A DNA stretch of 64,000 bases from Oscillospiraceae bacterium (GTDB lineage Bacteria; Bacillota; Clostridia; Oscillospirales; Ruminococcaceae). Of this stretch, positions 50,899-59,155 are shown piece after piece. The position numbers were made by a program, and so were the translations under genes. The stretch lies in contig JAAVID010000081.1 of assembly GCA_014799395.1 (NCBI GenBank), forward strand, positions 1-64,000, written 5' to 3'. The notes beneath the pieces are model-generated. The model had not been told where the DNA came from and did no database searches. It saw nothing but the letters and a program-made list of their open reading frames with translations. Position 1 is the first letter of the stretch. Each line of letters opens with the position of its first letter.

Positions 50899-51798
50899 AT
50901 GGAAATAATTCGGCGCGAGGCGGTCTATCTTTGGTATTATTTCACGCTCCAGCTGCGGCAGATATTCCCGTACTGGGTGTTGGGAATGGTGATAGGCTCG
51001 GTAATTTCCGTGTTCGTCAAGGAGAAAATCCACGGCGTTTTCCGCTTGCTCGGCGATAAAAAGCTCGGCGTTTTCGGGATATTTATCGCGAGCGCTCTCG
51101 GTATCGCCTCGCCGCTTTGTATGTACGGCACGATACCGATAGCCGCGTCGTTCTCCAAAAGCGGCATACGCGACGACTGGCTGGCGGCGTTTATGATGTC
51201 CTCAATTCTCTTGAACCCTCAGCTTATCATTTACAGCGCGGCGCTCGGCACGACCGCCCTCACCGTCCGTATCGTCTCCTCGTTTATATGCGGAGCGGCG
51301 GCGGGGCTGCTTATACGGCTGTTTTGCAAGGACGGATTTTTTAATTTCGACGGCTTTTCCGAGCCGAAAAACCGCGACGTCGACAAAAATTTGTTCCTGC
51401 GGTTTCTCAAAAACCTCGGCAGAAACGTCAAGGCTACGGGGCTGTATTTTCTCGTCGGAGTTGCGTTGTCGGCGCTGTTTCAGCGGTATGTACCGTCCGA
51501 GTGGGTAAGCGCGGTGTTCGGCGGAAACGAAGCGTGGGGCGTGCTTATGGCGGCGACGATAGGCGTTCCGCTGTACGCGTGCGGCGGAGGAACTATCCCG
51601 CTTCTGCAAATGTGGCTCGCGGACGGAATGAGCCTCGGCAGCGCGGCGGCGTTTATGATAACGGGACCCGCCACAAAGATAACCAACCTCGGCGCGGTAA
51701 AAATCGTGCTGGGAATAAAGCGTTTTCTGCTGTATATCGCGTTTACCGCGCTGTCCGCGTGTTTATGCGGACTTACGGTCAATTTATTTGTTACTTAA
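50899..51798 (+). CDS. DUF318/ArsP-like permease
   Basis: A 299-residue, eight-to-ten-helix permease of the DUF318 (PF03773) family, the group that includes ArsP and metal/metalloid exporters. Key motifs are ASPLCMYGTIPIA, CGGGTIPLLQMW and MITGPATKITNLGAVK. It follows the kinase by two bases, so the four genes are one operon. Its 3' end is duplicated downstream at 52649-52735 and again, partly, at 53692-53748. Confidence 0.87.
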   Translation: MEIIRREAVYLWYYFTLQLRQIFPYWVLGMVIGSVISVFVKEKIHGVFRLLGDKKLGVFGIFIASALGIASPLCMYGTIPIAASFSKSGIRDDWLAAFMMSSILLNPQLIIYSAALGTTALTVRIVSSFICGAAAGLLIRLFCKDGFFNFDGFSEPKNRDVDKNLFLRFLKNLGRNVKATGLYFLVGVALSALFQRYVPSEWVSAVFGGNEAWGVLMAATIGVPLYACGGGTIPLLQMWLADGMSLGSAAAFMITGPATKITNLGAVKIVLGIKRFLLYIAFTALSACLCGLTVNLFVT

Positions 51799-52022
51799 GG
51801 CAGCATTTGCTCATGAAAGGTCGTTTCCGCGGCTTAGCTAAGAAAGGTTTGCAAAATGAAAAGAATTATTGCGGCTATAATGATATTGGTGCTGGCAGTG
51901 ACCCTGTCCGGGTGCAAAGAAGTGCCGAGCTTTATGCCAAGCTATTGGGACGGGCTTACCAAGGCGGGAGCGCGGGCATATATCCAAAACGCGCTCCGGG
52001 ATAAGTATGGCGAGGAGTTTGT
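51712..52022 (+). repeat. Direct repeat unit A: permease 3' end plus lipoprotein 5' end
   Basis: This 311-base block covers the last 29 codons of the permease, the spacer and about 56 codons of the first lipoprotein. It recurs at 52649-52959, offset 937 bases, with scattered mismatches and no indel. Confidence 0.9.
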
Positions 52023-52644
52023 CGTTAAAGAGCTTGCCAAAAGGTCGGGATATTACTTTACTGATTTGTTGGCTGATTGCTCGCCGAGTTCTGATGAAAG
52101 TCTTGTGTTTCAGGTTGAATGTTGGAATTTCAAAAACCATGACCGGGAATTGATTGATACATATATTCAATCAATTGTTGGCAGGGAGATGAGAAACAAG
52201 GCTGAAAACGTTTTATCAAAGTATTGTGAAAATTTTGCAGTAGAAGTATATGTATATGGTTTAGCAAGTGACTATGACTCTAAAATACAGTCGGCTGATA
52301 TGGCAACGATTGAAAATTTCACAAATGCATTACCCGATGATAATCTAAGTGTCGTTTGGATAGCTTTTGATGAAAATGAGATTGGTGATAAATACGATGA
52401 GACAATAAAATATATTGAAGAAATTGTTAAAGATTTCGGTTTGTCAAATTGTTATATAGACTGCTACTTTGTTTCCTTAGATATTGTTAATCAGTGTAAC
52501 GAGAAAATAATGTCGTGTCATTCTGGATACAACTATCAAATTACAGCTGATATGGATACTACTTTAAGTAGTCAACGTCCTATTTATAGGTATGTTTATA
52601 CAGGTGGCGATTGTGATCTGGCATTAAACAAAATATTGAACTAA
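51856..52644 (+). CDS. Lipoprotein of a tandem duplicated pair, copy 1
   Basis: A 262-residue lipoprotein: lipobox LSGCK, then SYWDGLTKAGARAYIQNALRDKYGEEF that is nearly identical to copy 2 through about residue 56. The rest diverges strongly. The body downstream of the shared part is visibly more AT-rich than the surrounding genes, suggesting separate ancestry. The family is not recognised; the ALRDKYGEEF pattern resembles small surface lipoproteins of gut clostridia that are predicted to sense or bind. AAAGG lies ahead of the ATG in both copies. Confidence 0.8.
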   Translation: MKRIIAAIMILVLAVTLSGCKEVPSFMPSYWDGLTKAGARAYIQNALRDKYGEEFVVKELAKRSGYYFTDLLADCSPSSDESLVFQVECWNFKNHDRELIDTYIQSIVGREMRNKAENVLSKYCENFAVEVYVYGLASDYDSKIQSADMATIENFTNALPDDNLSVVWIAFDENEIGDKYDETIKYIEEIVKDFGLSNCYIDCYFVSLDIVNQCNEKIMSCHSGYNYQITADMDTTLSSQRPIYRYVYTGGDCDLALNKILN

Positions 52645-52648
52645 TATT

Positions 52649-52959
52649 GGAATAAAGCGTTTTCTGCTGTATATCGCGTTTACCGCGCTGTTCGCGTGTT
52701 TATGCGGACTTACGGTCAATCTATTCGTTACTTAATGCAGCATTGGCTCATGAAAGGTCGTTTCCGCGGCTTAGCTAAGAAAGGTTGGCAAAATGAAAAG
52801 AATTATTGCGGCTATAATGGTATTGGTGCTGGCAGTGCCCCTGTCCGGGTGCAAAGAAGTGCCGAGCTTTATGCCAAGCTATTGGGACGGGCTTACCAAG
52901 TCGGGAGCGCGGGAATATATCCAAAACACGCTCCGGGAGAAGTATGGCGAGGAGTTTGA
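52649..52959 (+). repeat. Direct repeat unit B: permease 3' end plus lipoprotein 5' end
   Basis: Second copy of the 311-base block. The permease end is here an orphan fragment: it reads through to the same stop codon but has no start. Confidence 0.9.
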
Positions 52960-53578
52960 GGTTATTTCAATGGGTATTCGTTCCGGGCAGTATTATAGGG
53001 AATTGGTTGCAGACTGCTCACCAAAATCCGATGAAAATATAGTTTTTCAGATTGAAGTCAATCATTTTGGTGAAAGTCGAACAGTGAAAGACGACTATAT
53101 TCGTAATATTGTACGAAAACTGATTAAACGTAACATAGATGATATTTTGTCAAAATATTATGAGACATTTGCTGTGGAAGTTAATGTGATGGGTTTAGAT
53201 CCATTCTATGATTTAGGAATACAATCAGCTGATGAGGTAAGTGTTAAAACTTTTTCCGAGTCGTTTTCTGACGATGAAAAAAATGAGGTCGCTGTTTGGA
53301 TAATACTTGATAAAGAAGAAATAGAAAATCAAGAAATTATTAATAAAGCCTTAAGAGAGACATCAAAGGAGTATTTTTCTTTAAATGTTTACATTGATTG
53401 TTTTTATGCAAATCAGGAGGACATTGATGTTGGAAATGAAACTGCACAAAGCATAAACACTAATCGATGGAGATTTTTATCAAATGCTTTAAGTGGAAAT
53501 TTTCCTAAAATTGGTTTTGTTTATCACAGCGATGGTAGCGGATTGGTTCAGGTAGAGCCTGTAAAAAACGAACAGTAA
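52793..53578 (+). CDS. Lipoprotein of a tandem duplicated pair, copy 2
   Basis: A 261-residue paralogue of copy 1: residues 1 to about 56 nearly identical, including the lipobox LSGCK and SYWDGLTKSGAREYIQN, and the remainder with only patchy resemblance (similar spacing of AVEV segments and QSAD near residue 145). The body is AT-rich, as in copy 1. Conserved head with a divergent tail indicates that a shared export and N-terminal module is recombined with different tails. Confidence 0.8.
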   Translation: MKRIIAAIMVLVLAVPLSGCKEVPSFMPSYWDGLTKSGAREYIQNTLREKYGEEFEVISMGIRSGQYYRELVADCSPKSDENIVFQIEVNHFGESRTVKDDYIRNIVRKLIKRNIDDILSKYYETFAVEVNVMGLDPFYDLGIQSADEVSVKTFSESFSDDEKNEVAVWIILDKEEIENQEIINKALRETSKEYFSLNVYIDCFYANQEDIDVGNETAQSINTNRWRFLSNALSGNFPKIGFVYHSDGSGLVQVEPVKNEQ

Positions 53579-53599
53579 TCTTCGGTGGAGGTATAAAAT

Positions 53600-53674
53600 A
53601 TGAACTACACAGATAAGGAATTAATTAGGGCGTCGCAGATTGCGTATTTCAAGGAGGATCTGCGCACGGGCTGA
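53600..53674 (+). pseudogene. Truncated 24-codon gene start between repeat copies
   Basis: A convincing gene start (RBS GGAGG, ATG 53600) reads MNYTDKELIRASQIAYFKE and stops after 24 codons at TGA 53672, just where the partial permease 3' repeat begins (53692). It looks like the head of a longer gene cut off by the recombination that formed the repeats. I cannot name the parent family with confidence. Confidence 0.5.
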
Positions 53675-53691
53675 CATTCTGTCAACACTAT

Positions 53692-53748
53692 GCTGTCCGC
53701 GTGTTTATGCGGACCGGCGGTCAATTTATTCGTTACTTAAGGCAGCAC
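53692..53748 (+). repeat. Partial third copy of the permease 3' end
   Basis: Matches 51751-51805 (CTGTCCGCGTGTTTATGCGG and the following stop region) with a few changes, ending in GGCAGCA. It lies directly upstream of the aldo/keto reductase leader. Confidence 0.85.
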
Positions 53749-53801
53749 CAGACAAAGCGCGGTCTTTGTGCGGTGTCGCCAATAAAAATCAGGAGGATAA
53801 T

Positions 53802-54929
53802 ATGGAAAAATATTTCGGTGAAAGCACCCCCAAGCTCGGGTTCGGACTTATGCGTCTGCCTAAGGACGGCGCGGGCAAGATAGACATCGAGCACACCAAG
53901 AAAATGGTGGATATGTTTATGGAAGCGGGACTTACTTATTTCGACACGGCTTACGTTTACGACCAGGGCGATTCGGAGCTTGCGGCAAAGGCGGCGCTTG
54001 TCGAGCGCTATCCCCGCGAGAGCTTTACGCTGGCGACCAAGCTGTGCGCTTGGCAGAGCGCTCACGACGCGGAAAGCGCGAAACAGCAGTTCTTCACCAG
54101 TCTGGAGCGCACCGGCGCGGGCTATTTCGACTACTATCTGTTACACGCTTTGCAGGCGGGGAACTACAAAAAGTACGACGAATACGGCATATGGGATTTC
54201 GTCCGCGAGCAGAAAGCCAAAGGGCTTATAAAGCACTGGGGCTTTTCGTTCCACGCGTCTCCCGAGATACTTGACGAGATACTTACCGATCACCCCGACG
54301 CGGAGTTTGTGCAGTTACAGCTCAACTACGCCGACTGGGAAAATCCCGACGTCGCTTCGAGAGCGAATTACGAGGTCGCGAGAAAGCACGGGAAGTCGAT
54401 AATCGTAATGGAGCCCGTTAAGGGCGGCGCTCTCGCGAACCCTCCCGAGCCCGTACGCAAGATATTCGACAACGCCGACAAGAACGCTTCTTACGCTTCG
54501 TGGGCGATACGCTATGTCGCTTCTCTGGAGGGAATTATCACCGTGCTTTCGGGAATGTCCAACGTTGAGCAAATGGCGGATAACCTGTCGTATATGAAGA
54601 ACTTCAAGCCCCTCGACGAGCGCGAGCAAGCCGCGATAAGATCCGCGCAGGAGGCGATAAACGGTATAAAGTCGATACCTTGTACCGCGTGTCATTACTG
54701 CACAAGCGGCTGTCCGCAGAATATCCCGATACCCGAGATATTCGCGGCGCGCAACAAGCAGCTCGTATGGGGTCAGCTCGAACAGGGCAGAAACGACTAC
54801 GCGAGGGTTACGGCAAACGGCGGAAAGGCTTCCGACTGTATCAAATGCGGACAATGCGAAAGCGCTTGTCCTCAACAGTTAAAGGCGATCTCGCTGTTAG
54901 AGGAATGTGCGGCGGCGTTCGATAAATAA
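53802..54929 (+). CDS. Aldo/keto reductase with C-terminal 2x[4Fe-4S] domain
   Basis: A 375-residue oxidoreductase. The AKR barrel (about 1-270) starts GESTPKLGFGLMRLP and contains YFDTAYVYDQGDSE with the catalytic Tyr, the Lys in ATKL and the DYYLLHAL segment. The C-terminal extension carries two ferredoxin-like clusters: CTACHYCTSGCPQNIPIP and CIKCGQCESACPQQL. These Fe-S AKRs are common in anaerobes; the clusters probably pass electrons to or from the barrel cofactor. ATG 53802 follows AGGAGG; upstream in-frame codons run through the repeat and are excluded. Confidence 0.92.
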   Translation: MEKYFGESTPKLGFGLMRLPKDGAGKIDIEHTKKMVDMFMEAGLTYFDTAYVYDQGDSELAAKAALVERYPRESFTLATKLCAWQSAHDAESAKQQFFTSLERTGAGYFDYYLLHALQAGNYKKYDEYGIWDFVREQKAKGLIKHWGFSFHASPEILDEILTDHPDAEFVQLQLNYADWENPDVASRANYEVARKHGKSIIVMEPVKGGALANPPEPVRKIFDNADKNASYASWAIRYVASLEGIITVLSGMSNVEQMADNLSYMKNFKPLDEREQAAIRSAQEAINGIKSIPCTACHYCTSGCPQNIPIPEIFAARNKQLVWGQLEQGRNDYARVTANGGKASDCIKCGQCESACPQQLKAISLLEECAAAFDK

Positions 54930-55059
54930 TACCGCCATTCGGGATTTGCCGACTGCTGCCTTTTGCGGCGGTTGATTGCGTATTTCCGTTATCTTGCATA
55001 ATGCGCTGACAGAAAAATCCGACTGCGCAGCCGCTCGACAATAATTGTGCGGCGTTGCC
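54928..55059. repeat. MITE-like element, family B copy 2 (left end lost)
   Basis: Its right half matches copy 1 at 26886-26934 (GACTGCGCAGCCGCTCGACA and onward). Its left half matches the inner left part of copy 1 (ACCGCC-TTCGGG) but the outer 15 or so bases are missing, where it meets the aldo/keto reductase stop codon. Confidence 0.6.
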
Positions 55060-55786
55060 CAAATTACAGGGGAGGGGAAAACCTTGCCTTGTAATATATA
55101 CCGTTGAATTCCCCTGCCTTTGGCGGGGGAATTACTTGTAAAATACCCATTTTAAATATTCAATTTTCCAAGGAACTTTTCCCATTTCCGTTAGCCACAA
55201 TTTGTTTTAAACATTTCGCCGAGACGATCCCATAAGGGTTTATAACGCTGCGGTGAAGAGTATCCGAAAAGACTTTCCCCCTCATTCGAGGTTCACTGAC
55301 GTGCCGCGATTGGTGAGACCCGTTGAAATTGTCTTATCAAGACGGTCTGTCCGAGTTGCTCTCACATCCGAATCGGGGCGAGGTCGCCGTTTCAAGAACG
55401 GTAGCCTTTGCGGTTTCCTTTTGCGGTTCACTTGATGCTGAATAAAGATTATCATACCGGGAACTGCAAATTACTGCAAGTTTTTCACGGTCAATAGTGC
55501 GGTTGACGAAGCAGATGATGTGCAGCGGCAATATGGGGCAGGGGGCTCTCTGCCTTTTGGTTTGTCTGCATAAATTGCTTGTTGTGATTTTGTGTATCTT
55601 TAACAAAAATGAAAAAATTGAAAAATTTCCCGTCAGAAAATCCTCAAAACGGAAACTTAATATATAGGAGCGCAAAGGTGTGAGGGCGGGAAATTTTTGT
55701 TGTTCCTTTTTCGTTTATTTCTCCCGATAAGCGCCGCCCTCGGACCTGTGCGCTTCGCAATAAAAAATTTTCTGGAGGAAATCACA
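55060..55786. other. Long spacer without a convincing gene
   Basis: About 730 bases between the aldo/keto reductase and the next lipoprotein. It contains a CCCCTGCC/GGCGGGGG hairpin near 55115-55130. Short frames occur on both strands (for example about 110 codons, minus strand, 55337-55675), but they lack ribosome sites and have a composition rich in Arg, Ser and Cys. It may be remains of a decayed gene. Confidence 0.4.
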
Positions 55787-56839
55787 ATGAAAAAAATCAC
55801 ATCTGCAATTATTATCGCCGCGCTTTTGACAACGCTTACCGCGTGCGGCGATACGGGAAATTCAAGCTCGACAACTCTGCCGACTTATAACACGCCGTCC
55901 GAAAGCTCGGACAATGTTACCCCGTCAAGTTCGGACAATGAAAGCACAACTCAAAGCTCCGAGGAGAGCGCTCCCGAAAGCGCTCCGACCGTTCCGCGGG
56001 GCGAGCCCACTTTCCTTATCGGGCTTGACGGAAAGCCGATACTCACAAGCGAGATAACAAGCCTCGAAAACACGGACAAAACCGCCGAAACGCTCACCCC
56101 CGAGGACGACTACGCTCTCGTGTACTGCGAGGGGTTTACTTACCTTAAAGAGCCAACGGGCATAGCGTTCAACAGCTACAAGAACCCCGAGTTATTTGAC
56201 GACTGTTATTTAATTGACGAAAGCCCGGAAAACACAAACGAGTGGAAGCGCGTCAATGTCGGCGACGAGATCTGCGGGCTTACCGTTTCCAAAGCCATTG
56301 CCGCTTTTGAGGTCAACACCTCGTACTGCTCCGCACATTTCCCCGAGCAATATTGCATTCCAAAGGCATACGACGAGCAAGGCAATATTATGAGTATGTG
56401 CGAATTTGACGGCTCGATAACAATGGAGGGATTTCTTACCATAAATCAGCTCGACTTGTATTCCGATGACGGCGAAATGGTATTCACTCCCACCGAGAAT
56501 AAGCTCCCTATTATTTTACAGCAAGACCCGAGAGCCTTTGACGAGGATCAGGTCTTTTCAACACGGCATTACGGAACGGGATTTGTAGGCGACGACATTT
56601 ACTTTACCAGCAACGAAACATCGCAGATAACGTTTCAGAATTTCTTAGACGCAACGTGCGATATGGACGGACTGACAAAGGGCGATACCGCGTATGTCCG
56701 CGCGACGTTCAGCAATATAAAATACTTTTATACTTGGCCGCTTATCGAGGCTCAGCTTGATGAGGTCGAGGTTCTTTCGGATATTCTTGAGCATAAGGAG
56801 CCTGTGGAGGAGATACGGGGACCGGCGCCTACTCTCTGA
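55787..56839 (+). CDS. Uncharacterised lipoprotein
   Basis: A 350-residue secreted lipoprotein with lipobox LTACG, a Ser/Glu-rich spacer (about 22-65) and a folded domain (about 70-340) that I do not recognise. It contains AGVEDDYALVYCEG-like strands, conserved-looking aromatic residues and CSAHFPEQYC. ATG 55787 is behind GGAGG. It stands alone and is one of four single lipoproteins of this stretch. Confidence 0.75.
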   Translation: MKKITSAIIIAALLTTLTACGDTGNSSSTTLPTYNTPSESSDNVTPSSSDNESTTQSSEESAPESAPTVPRGEPTFLIGLDGKPILTSEITSLENTDKTAETLTPEDDYALVYCEGFTYLKEPTGIAFNSYKNPELFDDCYLIDESPENTNEWKRVNVGDEICGLTVSKAIAAFEVNTSYCSAHFPEQYCIPKAYDEQGNIMSMCEFDGSITMEGFLTINQLDLYSDDGEMVFTPTENKLPIILQQDPRAFDEDQVFSTRHYGTGFVGDDIYFTSNETSQITFQNFLDATCDMDGLTKGDTAYVRATFSNIKYFYTWPLIEAQLDEVEVLSDILEHKEPVEEIRGPAPTL

Positions 56840-56877
56840 AGAACGAATATCAACAATTTTCGCGGCGAATAAACAAA

Positions 56878-56904
56878 ACGGAGAAGTCCTTGCGGCTTCT
56901 CCGT
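56878..56904 (-). terminator. Terminator of the 72-residue protein gene
   Basis: Nine-base stem ACGGAGAAG with CTTCTCCGT. On the minus strand it is followed by TTTTGTTT. It also lies just after the convergent lipoprotein gene. Confidence 0.75.
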
Positions 56905-56908
56905 AAAC

Positions 56909-57127
56909 TTATTCGTCCTCGTCGTTTTTCTCAAGCAAAACAAAAGAAACATAGGATTCTTTATGCTTTATCTGATCCGGATCGTTTACCAACACATCGT
57001 GCGTCATATGTGCGACATTCCAACCTTGCTCTAACAGACCGTTGATGTAAGTGAAATATTTGTTTTCGTTGATGTTACCCTGCTCGGTGTAATCTCTGCT
57101 GTTGCTCAAATAGACTAATTTCTGCAT
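56909..57127 (-). CDS. Small uncharacterised protein (72 residues)
   Basis: A soluble 72-residue protein MQKLVYLSNSRDYTEQGNIN with a strand-helix-strand pattern (KYFTYINGLLEQGWNVAHM, then SYVSFVLLEKN) that resembles a small DUF4177-type ferredoxin-like fold. ATG 57127 sits behind GAGGTGAT. It is located downstream of the tRNA-Ser gene and may be transcribed by readthrough from the tRNA promoter, limited by the hairpin at 57156-57187. Function unknown. Confidence 0.6.
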   Translation of the reverse strand: MQKLVYLSNSRDYTEQGNINENKYFTYINGLLEQGWNVAHMTHDVLVNDPDQIKHKESYVSFVLLEKNDEDE

Positions 57128-57155
57128 TTTATGTATCACCTCAAATATTGCAAAA

Positions 57156-57187
57156 TTGCTTCACGGCTAAACCCGTGAAGCAATTCT
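57156..57187 (-). terminator. Terminator after tRNA-Ser
   Basis: Thirteen-base stem (57156-57168 with 57175-57187) directly following the tRNA gene on the minus strand, followed by TTTTG. Confidence 0.75.
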
Positions 57188-57194
57188 GATTCTC

Positions 57195-57284
57195 TGGCGG
57201 AGAACGAGGGATTTGAACCCTCGCGCCGGTCACCCGACCTACTCCCTTAGCAGGGGAGCCCCTTCACCACTTGGGTAGTTCTCC
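57195..57284 (-). tRNA. tRNA-Ser (anticodon GCU)
   Basis: A 90-base class II tRNA on the minus strand. The acceptor arm GGAGAAC pairs with GTTCTCC, followed by G and an encoded CCA. The anticodon loop CTGCTAA gives GCU, and a long variable arm (GTCGGGTGACCGGC) and GGTTCAAATCC T-arm mark it as serine-specific. It reads AGC/AGU codons. Confidence 0.96.
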
Positions 57285-57317
57285 AAATGCTGACTTGAAA
57301 TATCAATCGCATATAAT

Positions 57318-57346
57318 ATTATATCACACTGTATTTGATTTGTCAA
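57318..57346 (-). promoter_or_regulatory. Promoter of tRNA-Ser
   Basis: Minus-strand TTGACA (57341-57346), 17-base spacer, TATAAT (57318-57323). Confidence 0.85.
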
Positions 57347-57403
57347 GCACTTTTTGAATTTTTTTCACGGCGGCGGAAAATGTCAAAAACCGGCGGCAAA
57401 ACC

Positions 57404-57432
57404 TTGACAAGGTATTTTCGTTTTAGTATAAT
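57404..57432 (+). promoter_or_regulatory. Promoter of the Rsm22-like gene
   Basis: TTGACA at 57404-57409 and TATAAT at 57427-57432, 17-base spacer, divergent to the tRNA. Confidence 0.85.
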
Positions 57433-57487
57433 GTATTTATGAACGCCGTTTGCGCGATAGATTATCTCAAATGTTTAAGGTGAGGAT

Positions 57488-58429
57488 ATGGAATTTCCCG
57501 TTCAGCTCCGTAATAGAATAAATTCGCTTACCGAAAGCGAGGACATAAAGGCGCTTGCGAAAGCCGCGGAGACGCTCTCCGAACGCTACCGCGACGAGCG
57601 CGGCGACGGCAAGCGCTCCGCCTCCGAGCGCCGCGACATTCTCGCGTACGCGGCGGTGAGAATGCCCGCGACGTTCGCCGCCGTGAGCCGCGCGCTGGAG
57701 CTCGCCTTGGAGTGCTTTGACGGCGAGATACGCTCGGTGCTTGACGTTGGCGCGGGGACGGGCGCGGGGGCTATCGCCGCGGCTATGCTCACGGACTGCG
57801 AAAAAATCACCTGCATTGAGCGCGAGCCGAATATGATAACGCTCGGACGTGAATTTTTCGACTGTATGGACATTCGGGGCGAATGGATACGGCGCGATAT
57901 TTCCGCGGGAATTAACGAAAAGGCGGATCTGGTCATCTGCTCGTACTGCCTTAATGAGCTTACGGCGGCGCAGAGGAAGTCCGCCGTCGCGGAGCTTGCC
58001 GCCGCCGCGGACGGGCTTTTGCTTATCGTTGAGCCGGGGACTCCGAACGCGTTTTCGGGTATCGGGCAAATGCGCGGGCAGCTTATGGAGGGCGGAATGA
58101 CTATCGCCGCGCCTTGTCCGAATGTCAGAGAATGTCCGCTCCCGGAGGGCGACTGGTGTCACTTCTCGGCGAGGGCGGCGCGCTCGCGTATTCACAAGCA
58201 GTTAAAGGGCGCGGACGTTCCGTATGAGGACGAAAAGTTCTGCTTTCTCGCCGCGACAAGGGAAAACGCGCAGCCCTGCACGGGCAGAATTCTCCGCCGC
58301 CCGTTTATAGAGACGGGGAAAGTTACGCTTGTGTTATGCTCGGAAAACGCGGTCTCAACGCGGTTAGTCACGAAAAAAGACCCGCGGTTCAAGTCGGCGA
58401 GAAAAGCCGAGACGGGGGATAAATTTTAA
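57488..58429 (+). CDS. Rsm22-family SAM-dependent methyltransferase
   Basis: A 313-residue methyltransferase of the ribosomal small-subunit Rsm22 family. The SAM site VLDVGAGTGAGAIAA is at about residues 84-98 and ICSYCLNEL follows. The C-terminal part carries CP..C PLPEGDWCHFSARAARSRIHKQLKG and DEKFCFLA, the Cys/His pattern of the family thought to bind an iron-sulfur cluster. Relatives assist assembly of the small ribosomal subunit in bacteria and mitochondria. It is followed by a phosphopantetheinyl transferase gene 18 bases on. Confidence 0.88.
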   Translation: MEFPVQLRNRINSLTESEDIKALAKAAETLSERYRDERGDGKRSASERRDILAYAAVRMPATFAAVSRALELALECFDGEIRSVLDVGAGTGAGAIAAAMLTDCEKITCIEREPNMITLGREFFDCMDIRGEWIRRDISAGINEKADLVICSYCLNELTAAQRKSAVAELAAAADGLLLIVEPGTPNAFSGIGQMRGQLMEGGMTIAAPCPNVRECPLPEGDWCHFSARAARSRIHKQLKGADVPYEDEKFCFLAATRENAQPCTGRILRRPFIETGKVTLVLCSENAVSTRLVTKKDPRFKSARKAETGDKF

Positions 58430-58447
58430 TAATAGGGGTGAATTATT

Positions 58448-59077
58448 TTGGATATTCTTTTATTACAAGTCGATGAAAATTTAACGTGGCGCGAGCTGGA
58501 GGGGTATATGGGCTGTCTGTCGGGCGCTCGCCGGCGCGGGATAATGAAGAAGAAAAGCGACGGCGACAGGATAAACGCCTTGCTTTCGCAATTGCTGATA
58601 CTGTCGGAGCTGTCGAGACGGACAAAGCTTCCGTTGAAAAAACTGAAATTTGAGCTTGGCGCTCACGGAAAGCCTTATCTCAAGGAGGGGGAGGTGCAGT
58701 TTTCGCTGTCGCATACGCGCGGCGCAATTTGCGCGGCGTTCTCGGATAAGGAGGAGATCGGCGTTGACATTGAGCGCAAGGACAGGCGCGTAAACGAGGG
58801 AATGTACAAGCGCGTGCTGTCGGACGAGGAGATGTTCCACCTTACCTCAAACGGCGATTTCCTGCGGTTCTGGGTGCAGAAGGAGGCGTTTCTGAAACGT
58901 CTCGGTATCGGCATAACGCGCGATCTGCGCGGCGTGAATTCGCTTGAACTGCCCGATACCACCGCGGCGGAGTTCGGGGATTATTTCGTCGGCGCTTCGG
59001 GAAAGGGGGCGCTTGACGCGGCGGTGAGGGAGATCTCTCTTAAAGAACTGTTGAGCAGGTATGTTCTTGAGGTTTGA
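58448..59077 (+). CDS. Second 4'-phosphopantetheinyl transferase
   Basis: A 209-residue Sfp-type enzyme with FSLSHTRGAICAAF, GVDIERKDRR and FWVQKEAFLKRLG, the standard WxxKE motif. The start is TTG 58448 behind AGGGGTG. It is separate in sequence from the enzyme at 4961-5608, which has an atypical last motif; the two probably serve different carrier proteins. No carrier protein gene is adjacent. It follows the Rsm22-like gene and probably shares its promoter. Confidence 0.88.
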   Translation: MDILLLQVDENLTWRELEGYMGCLSGARRRGIMKKKSDGDRINALLSQLLILSELSRRTKLPLKKLKFELGAHGKPYLKEGEVQFSLSHTRGAICAAFSDKEEIGVDIERKDRRVNEGMYKRVLSDEEMFHLTSNGDFLRFWVQKEAFLKRLGIGITRDLRGVNSLELPDTTAAEFGDYFVGASGKGALDAAVREISLKELLSRYVLEV

Positions 59078-59096
59078 ATATTCATAAATCTTTTGC

Positions 59097-59125
59097 TTGA
59101 CATTTACGTTGCAATATGATATAAT
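59097..59125 (+). promoter_or_regulatory. Promoter of the leader peptide and GNAT gene
   Basis: TTGACA at 59097-59102 and TATAAT at 59120-59125, 17-base spacer. The leader RNA starts about 59132. Confidence 0.85.
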
Positions 59126-59155
59126 TTAGTCAATAATGAAAGAGAGGTGAATGAC

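Noticed and set aside
53640-53801. N-terminal extension of the aldo/keto reductase
   Set aside because: It reads through the duplicated permease-end repeat; the AGGAGG site and family start support ATG 53802.
55337-55675. Possible 112-residue minus-strand gene in the long spacer
   Set aside because: No ribosome site, odd composition and no domain; it may be a decayed gene, so it is mentioned only in the spacer entry.
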